From NCBI GenBank assembly GCA_036971615.1, contig JAYKKR010000022.1:1-64000 (forward strand): a stretch of 64,000 nt of DNA, written 5' to 3'. Numbering within the stretch: the first letter of the stretch is position 1; the number at the start of each line of letters is the position of its first letter. Source of the DNA: Amyloporia xantha. Its lineage: Eukaryota; Basidiomycota; Agaricomycetes; Polyporales; Adustoporiaceae. This document shows, piece by piece, positions 58,706 to 64,000 of the stretch. The position numbers and the translations under genes are program-made. Under the pieces are notes generated by a model that was not told the DNA's origin, ran no database searches, and was given only the letters and a program-made list of their open reading frames with translations.

Positions 58706-58829
58706 CTCTAACTTCCTTATCGTATATATTGTTCCATAGTTAATTACTTACTTCCACCGTTCTCCCTGTTGCCTAATCGAGAAAAGCGCGGACACGTGAC
58801 CGGCCTACGGCCGCCCATCCTCGCCTTTC

Positions 58830-60830
58830 ATGTTCATTTTCTCTTCCTCCTTCTTTCTTCGTAGTCGCTCCTGTACCCTAAACTCCTCCCTCAGTGCTCG
58901 ACGAGCCGAGCCTGCGAACCTGCTCCACTCTGTTTCCCTCCGTTTACACTCCCCTTCGTCCGCGTCTGCGTTTCCAGACCGGGCTCTGTCCGTTACTATC
59001 GGCGACCTCCATGCCCTCCGTCACTTACAGCACCTCGGTGGGGCCGCCGCTCGACCTCGTAAAGACATGCCGGTACGCCTCAAAGCGCGCGACGATTCTT
59101 GGCGATTGTTCCTCGGGCACCGAACGGTTCGCTCCTACCTTAAACTCGACGACGGGAGATTCGCCGTATCGCCCAACGCTAATTACGTTCCCGCGTCTCC
59201 GCCTACGACCAAAGACGCGATGCAGACCTATGCGGATGGACGGCGGGGCGTATACGAGTGGGCTTTGCACCCTAGGTGGTACGTCGAATCGACTGCCCAC
59301 CATGCTTACGCATTCGAGCGTCCGCTCCCCCGGGAACAGTAGATCCAGCCCTCGTAACGTTGCAACCCGAAACGACCACGGAAAGCCCGTATCGTTCCAC
59401 ACGCACAGGTGGTCTAGTCGGAAAGGAGCGCCGGAACGTCGATTCTGGGACGCGCTCATGACACTCCTCGACAAGGAACGGCAGCTCGCAGCCGTGGCTT
59501 CCATTCAACCGGCTGGTAATTCCGTTCTAAATCTTTACCCATCCGAGATCGAATCCTTGAAGAGTTCAGGGTATCTGTCCCTGTCGCTCTTCCAGCAGCG
59601 CGAAGGGTCGCGACCATCCAACGCTTTATTCTCGAATTGCGCGCCTTTTCCTGGTACGAGCACGTTTGGGGAGCTTTCCGATCGGGTCACTTCGCGCAGC
59701 CTTTGTCCGTCAACCCCGCTATAGGATGCTGGCTCGCCGTCCCTAACGAAGAAACTCTCAAGCGTTTGGTCTTCTCGGGCGTCCCGGTCTGGTACGTGGT
59801 CCAATCCGTTCTACCTCCCCCCCACGCTCGCGCCGTAATGCTTCGCCCTATGCACGAACTCTTATCACTCGAGTATTGGGACGAGTCCGAACACTTCCCG
59901 ATGCCACGCCACCGTATGACGTCGAAAACCAAGAAAAAACTCGACAAGAAAGAACGAGAGTTAGCTATCTTGCACGAAGACTCGTCGCTGTCCGACTGGG
60001 AAGCGGAGGACGAAGGTTGGAAGAATTGCGAACGGCCGACTCCTCAACCGGCCTCCCCCGAGCGTTCGCCTTCTCCCACTTGTGCTACGGACGATCACGA
60101 CGAAACGACGAGCGTTCCTCTCGCTCACGAACCTCCCGAACCAGCGGAACCGATGGAGCGGACGCGTTCCCGTCCCTCCTCGCCGAACGTACCCGCGCAG
60201 GAAACCGCGGGGACCACGGAAGGTACCCGTGAAACGGTTCTCCCCGACTCTCCACGGCGACCGGATTCGCTTATCCCTGAAGGAGAAAAGGAGGCACCTC
60301 GAGGGCGTAGCCCGGCCCCGAAACGTCTCGCCGGAGTCGAACCGCGCTCCCCGCGATACGTTCGAACCAGGCCTGAACTCGCCGAACGAATATCAACGCT
60401 TCCGCGCCGCCGCTCGCCTATGCCCCTGCAACGGCGTGAGTACCCTCGAAACGACCGTCACTGGTCCCCGGACTCAGGGTACCAATGGCGACGTCCCTTC
60501 AACTACCGACTTGATGTCCGACGTTCTCGCTCTCCGCGAAGGTCGGACACCGTCAGGACTGCGGCACCCCGTTTCTACGATAATCGGAGCGGACGAATCG
60601 AACCTCGCCCTACGCGTCGATCTCGATCTCCCCCCCGGGCTCGTTCCCCTCGTCACCTAGCTAGTGGGTCGTCGCACGCCTTGCAGCGCACTCCCGAGCG
60701 CCGAACATCTCCTCGCGCTCTAGCCGATCGGTTGTCCGACAAAGGGAGCGCCAACCGCGACCCACTCTCGCCGGCTCTTCCCTGGCCAATAGGGACCTCC
60801 TCCACCGACTATCGGATCCTCGCGCTTTGA
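58830..60830 (+). CDS. Gypsy 3' accessory region, broken frame
   Basis: Three overlapping frames carry protein-like sequence: 58830-59342 (WRLFLGHRTVRSYLKLDDGR, ending FERPLPREQ), a middle part around 59340-59640 (FWDALMTLLDKERQLAAV), and 59637-60830 (NPAIGCWLAVPNEETLKRL, then GVPVWYVV, then Arg/Ser-Pro repeats such as RRSRSPRRSD). They read as one protein with one-base breaks near 59340 and 59640. The pattern of a globular part and an RS-rich tail resembles hypothetical proteins common in agaricomycete genomes (from memory, not searched). Its place in the element is where env would sit, but it has no membrane features. Confidence 0.55.
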
Positions 60831-61903
60831 TCGATCGAATAAGGACCGCCCCTGCTTCGCTAACTTGGGTGGCCTCATCCCCGGTCCTTCCTCCTGCGAG
60901 TGTCCCAACGCCTCCGTCTGCTGCCGTCCCGGCGCCCTCTCCCATGGCGATCCCTGCGCCTCAACCGGCCGTAAATCTAGCAACCTCTACGGACGCGGAT
61001 GACCCTATGCCTGATGAGATGAGGGATGCTCGTGTAATCATCGACCCCAGGGGTTACCCAGTACGAACTCGGGTACCGGTAAATTCGGGCGACGAACTCA
61101 GAGCGTACCTCGACCGCGCCTTCGAACGCGACACCTCCTTACGAGCGGCCCGCGAATTCTTCGAAACGGACTCAGGGCCGGCGCCCAGCTTTCCCCCCAT
61201 CACGGAGTACGAATTGCCCCCGGGGACGCTCTTTCACCGTCATCTCACCACGGCTTACGAAACGGGGCTGGCCTGGGTCAACAACAAAAGGGAATACCTA
61301 CTCGAGTTCAACAACTACCTCCCTGGCCAGCGAACCGCGAAGAACGGCCGCGAATGGCGCAGCAAACTCCGGCCTGGCCGAATGACCGTCCAAGCTCTTA
61401 AGCTAACTACGGATCGTCGTCTTTCCGAGAGCGAACTGAAAGCACGGAACCTAGTTAACGTCACCGAGGAGGACTTGACTCGCATCGCCTGGGAACTCGA
61501 TACTTTCCATTTCCGACGGGATTTTGAACGGCTTGCTGCTGCTCGAGACCTCTCCCTACGCGCCGCTTCCTTTCGCAACCGACCGCAAGTATGGGCGGGT
61601 ATACGGGACAGTATTCGTCGTGCTTGGGGACCGGACCTCAATCTCGTTCCGTCGTATCAGGAACCACGTTTCCTCGACAGTCCAGACGACCTCATTCGAT
61701 GGCGCCACTGGCGTGCCTTAGGGCGTATTATGCTAACTTGGGACATGGACCATCTTACCCGTGAAGAGCTCCGCCTCACGCTGGGGGGCTCTGTGACGGA
61801 TACGGTTCAGGGTATACTAAAGATATACGCTTCACTATTCCGCGCCACGTTTGGGACGCGCGAGCCGACCCTCTTCTACGCTCGAAGCTTTCGCAGTACT
61901 TAG
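60827..61903 (+). CDS. Gypsy last frame, extends into the 3' LTR
   Basis: An open frame of 358 codons (MIDRIRTAPASLTWVASS) with a Pro/Ala-rich start and a globular part (LFHRHLTTAYETGLAWVNNKR, DLTRIAWELDTFHFRRDF). It overlaps the previous frame by 4 bp. Its last 37 codons and stop lie inside the 3' LTR (from 61792). No domain was recognised. Confidence 0.55.
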   Translation: MIDRIRTAPASLTWVASSPVLPPASVPTPPSAAVPAPSPMAIPAPQPAVNLATSTDADDPMPDEMRDARVIIDPRGYPVRTRVPVNSGDELRAYLDRAFERDTSLRAAREFFETDSGPAPSFPPITEYELPPGTLFHRHLTTAYETGLAWVNNKREYLLEFNNYLPGQRTAKNGREWRSKLRPGRMTVQALKLTTDRRLSESELKARNLVNVTEEDLTRIAWELDTFHFRRDFERLAAARDLSLRAASFRNRPQVWAGIRDSIRRAWGPDLNLVPSYQEPRFLDSPDDLIRWRHWRALGRIMLTWDMDHLTREELRLTLGGSVTDTVQGILKIYASLFRATFGTREPTLFYARSFRST

Positions 61904-62276
61904 CCTCTTCCATATATGTTCATACCTTGTAACACGTGACTCAGTACTTACTTCGCGCGCATCGCAACGTGGAATGTAACTCTTTTACTACTCCTACTTT
62001 TGCGTGACTCTTCGCGCGGCTGGAGTCAGGGTTTCTCTGAGCAGTCTTCACTGCTCTCTTTTCGGTCTCACCGGACTCTCGTCTCGCCTCGAAGGCGATC
62101 GCGACGTCCGATTCGTTCTCGCGGCTCGACTACGTGTCACTCGGACGCGTTCCGTCCAGTGACCCTGCCGCTCTCACTACGACGAGCTCCGAAAGAGCTC
62201 ACCAATTTCGAGCTCAGCGTTCAAGAAGATCCGTCCCTCCCTGAATTAGAGAGTGCCATCTCCGCGACCTCTCACA
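61792..62276 (+). repeat. 3' LTR of the Gypsy element (485 bp)
   Basis: Same length and, by eye, same sequence as 49399-49883. A short G run (GGGGGG) lies a few bases upstream and is the only polypurine-like tract visible. Confidence 0.95.
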
Positions 62277-62281
62277 ATAAT

Positions 62282-62777
62282 ACCCCTACATTTTATTGCA
62301 TATTTGTATTGCCCCATTCAAATGGATCCCAATGATGTATAACAATCCTATATTGAATATTACCATATTTGGAATGGCCCATTCAAACGAATTCTAATGG
62401 TGTATATACTGGCTATTACCATATTTGGAATGGCCCATTCAAGCGGATTCTAATGATATATAATAATCCTGTATTGGATATTACCATATATGGATTGGCA
62501 GAAATAAGCGGATTTTAATGATATATAATGATATATGACCTGTACAGCAGAAATGTATGATTATATTTATTACAAGCTTGCCCAGTATTTAACTGAAATT
62601 GTCAAAAATGCGGATTTACAAACCAGGTTAACATTGTACAAAGGCTAGGCAGGTTTGTGGATTGTCAATCAGCAGGCCCAGTTGTATTACAAGCCTTGTA
62701 AAACCCTGGCCAAGTTGTGCACAGAGCTAAGCCCAGGTACCTGGGCAATTGTTGTACAACTTTGGATACCACAGGTG
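62282..62777. mobile_element. Foldback element copy 3, right portion
   Basis: It continues the right arm interrupted at 49398 and ends GGATACCACAGGTG, followed by the target duplication ATGGCGT (62778-62784). Without the Gypsy insert, copy 3 is about 2,318 bp. Confidence 0.9.
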
Positions 62778-63406
62778 ATGGCGTCGGTATGCCTCTCGAG
62801 CGTATTTCCTCAGAAACGGAATGAGCTCCTTGTCCGCTTTCCTGCGTCGCCATCAGCTGCCGTTAACTTAGCACAAAGGTCGCGCTCCCACTCACGCCGA
62901 AGATCCAGCCTTGACCTCTTTGGCGTCATTGTTGAACGCATCCGCCTTCATCTGGTAGTCCGCCTTTGCGTCCTCATCCAGTTTGCCCCAATACTCGCTC
63001 ACTACCTTGGTGTATGCGCCTATCTCCTGGTGGGCCAGACCTCGTCCTCCCGTCCTTTCGTTGGCCACCCTTAGCAGCTCTGTTTTGTGCTCCTCTTGAT
63101 ACATATCCCTCGCTGACCGTTTTTCGTTCCAGGGATGGGCACCTGGGGTTCTACGATTCGGTAGTGGTTGCTGAAATAGGTCCCCAGGGACTATAGAAAT
63201 GTGTGAATGACGAAGATGACAATGCCATGAACTGTTGGTTTGACCTTTTTCAGGCCATTTTTATCTGTCAGCTCTGCGAATTGTTCCATGAGGATATTGA
63301 CAGCCTCATCGACAATGGGTGCCCTCGCAGTGCCTTTGGTGTTGCGCCATCGCTCTATTTGCTCTGGGATCTTGTCTAGATATGCCTGCAGGATAGCTAT
63401 TCCCAT
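62778..63406 (-). pseudogene. Gene F, 5' part with HMG-box-like segment
   Basis: A likely start is at 63406 (MGIAILQAYLDKIPEQIE). The next exon (62895-63190) contains HPWNEKRSARDMYQEEH and YWGKLDEDAKADYQMKADAF, a pattern like the second half of an HMG box, ending before GTGAGT. The third exon (from 62841) reads ELIPFLRKYAREAYRRH and is cut by foldback copy 3 at the ATGGCGT duplication; it resumes at 47569 in the same frame as GVRIFTLSSYKSPDGR. The join of exons 1 and 2 is uncertain in phase. It would be a nuclear, perhaps DNA-binding, protein (inference). Confidence 0.55.
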
Positions 63407-64000
63407 GGCGAGGACAACAAGCAGACCGAGATGCTCTCAGGATGACAGACACTTGGGCACTCCCAACTGAACATTTGCCCAGACGTGTCTGACCTCCGGT
63501 GATACTTTCGTCCTGTTCTAACCCCGCTGATCTCTCTTACACTGCAAGCGTCCATGTCGGGGCAGACCCGACCGGCATCCCTCCGGCGGAGCGCGGCATC
63601 TCACAGGCCGAGGCCCCGGCGTAATGGCGCCGTGGTCGAGAATCGCGGTCCACATGCCAATGACGCGCCTCGATCACCGGATCACGCCTTGCCGATCGGC
63701 TGGGCCTGATCTTGCCGGCGCTTGCTCAACGATGTGATCGACCAAACAAGTGTGCAAAGCTAATGGACATGCTGTTGCAGCATGGTCAGTAGATGGCAGA
63801 TTGAGCAATAATGCGAGATGGGCGTGTATCTCCATCCATCTCGTCTGTAAGCCATGATAGCGGGCAGCGGCTTGGAGCTCAGCGACACATTGGCAGCTTG
63901 CATGCGCGATATGTTTCAGTTTTGGCTACACAAGCTTCGGAATGCAGCCGGACAACCGAGAAACCCACAGCCTCCCACACATATCCGCGCCGATATCGTC
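63407..64000. other. Right end of the window, no supported gene
   Basis: This is the upstream region of gene F. A short plus-strand frame beginning MSGQTRPASLRRS at 63554 (about 50 codons, Arg-rich) could be the first exon of a divergent gene, but there is no further support. Confidence 0.3.

Larger units (their letters stand above)
49399..62276 (+). mobile_element. Ty3/Gypsy chromodomain retrotransposon, 12,878 bp
   Basis: It is bounded by 485-bp LTRs and a 5-bp duplication ATAAT, inserted into foldback copy 3. The order is LTR, two extra reading frames, a Pro-rich gag region, CCHC knuckle, protease, reverse transcriptase, RNase H, integrase, chromodomain, then about 3 kb of further coding sequence before the 3' LTR. 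This order (RT-RH-IN, C-terminal chromodomain) is that of chromoviruses. At nearly 13 kb it is long for the group, whose members are usually about 5-8 kb. The LTR identity suggests a recent insertion, yet several one-base breaks interrupt its reading frames. Confidence 0.93.

Noticed and set aside
58830..61903. Calling the Gypsy 3' frames an envelope gene
   Set aside because: No signal peptide, transmembrane segment or cleavage site is visible; only the position matches.

Overview
The window looks like genomic DNA of a filamentous basidiomycete, most likely an agaricomycete. Its genes have many introns of about 50-70 nt with GT..AG ends. It also carries a Ty3/Gypsy chromodomain retrotransposon and several multi-exon genes with no recognisable named family. 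I saw no rRNA, tRNA, CRISPR array or prokaryotic operon.

Left part (about 1-30 kb). Four paralogous multi-exon genes (A, B, C, D, all on the minus strand) share one exon plan. They encode a roughly 970-1100 residue protein with a GGQHR motif that resembles a ParB/sulfiredoxin-type box. Exon 5 is 141 nt in A, B and D; exon 7 is 144 nt in A and D. Every copy has at least one frame-breaking indel. Between B and C lies gene E, a seven-exon gene that reads open for 1,520 codons. At the far left is a broken gene ending in a cysteine cluster.

About 40 copies of a roughly 32-bp hairpin (TGCGGCATTG, about 10 nt, CAATGCCGCA) are scattered from 1.2 to 37.5 kb. In all four paralogues they sit in introns 2 and 4 and not in the other core introns; gene E has pairs in its introns 3 and 6.

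Middle part (30-38.4 kb, AT-richer). Five small genes (about 100-125 residues) on both strands form an unrecognised family with a shared intron position. The region also holds a 106-bp MITE-like element, a degenerate duplication and an 87-bp minisatellite.

Right part (38.5-64 kb). Three copies of a 2.3-kb foldback element with about 1.1-kb inverted arms interrupt resident genes. Two copies have perfect 7-bp target duplications; the third has none and joins two unrelated half-genes. The last copy is itself split by a 12,878-bp Gypsy element with 485-bp LTRs that look identical and a 5-bp target duplication. That element carries unusual extra coding sequence before gag and after the chromodomain. 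Single-base frame breaks recur across the window, so either widespread decay or indel errors in the sequence must be considered. Splice sites were placed by eye.
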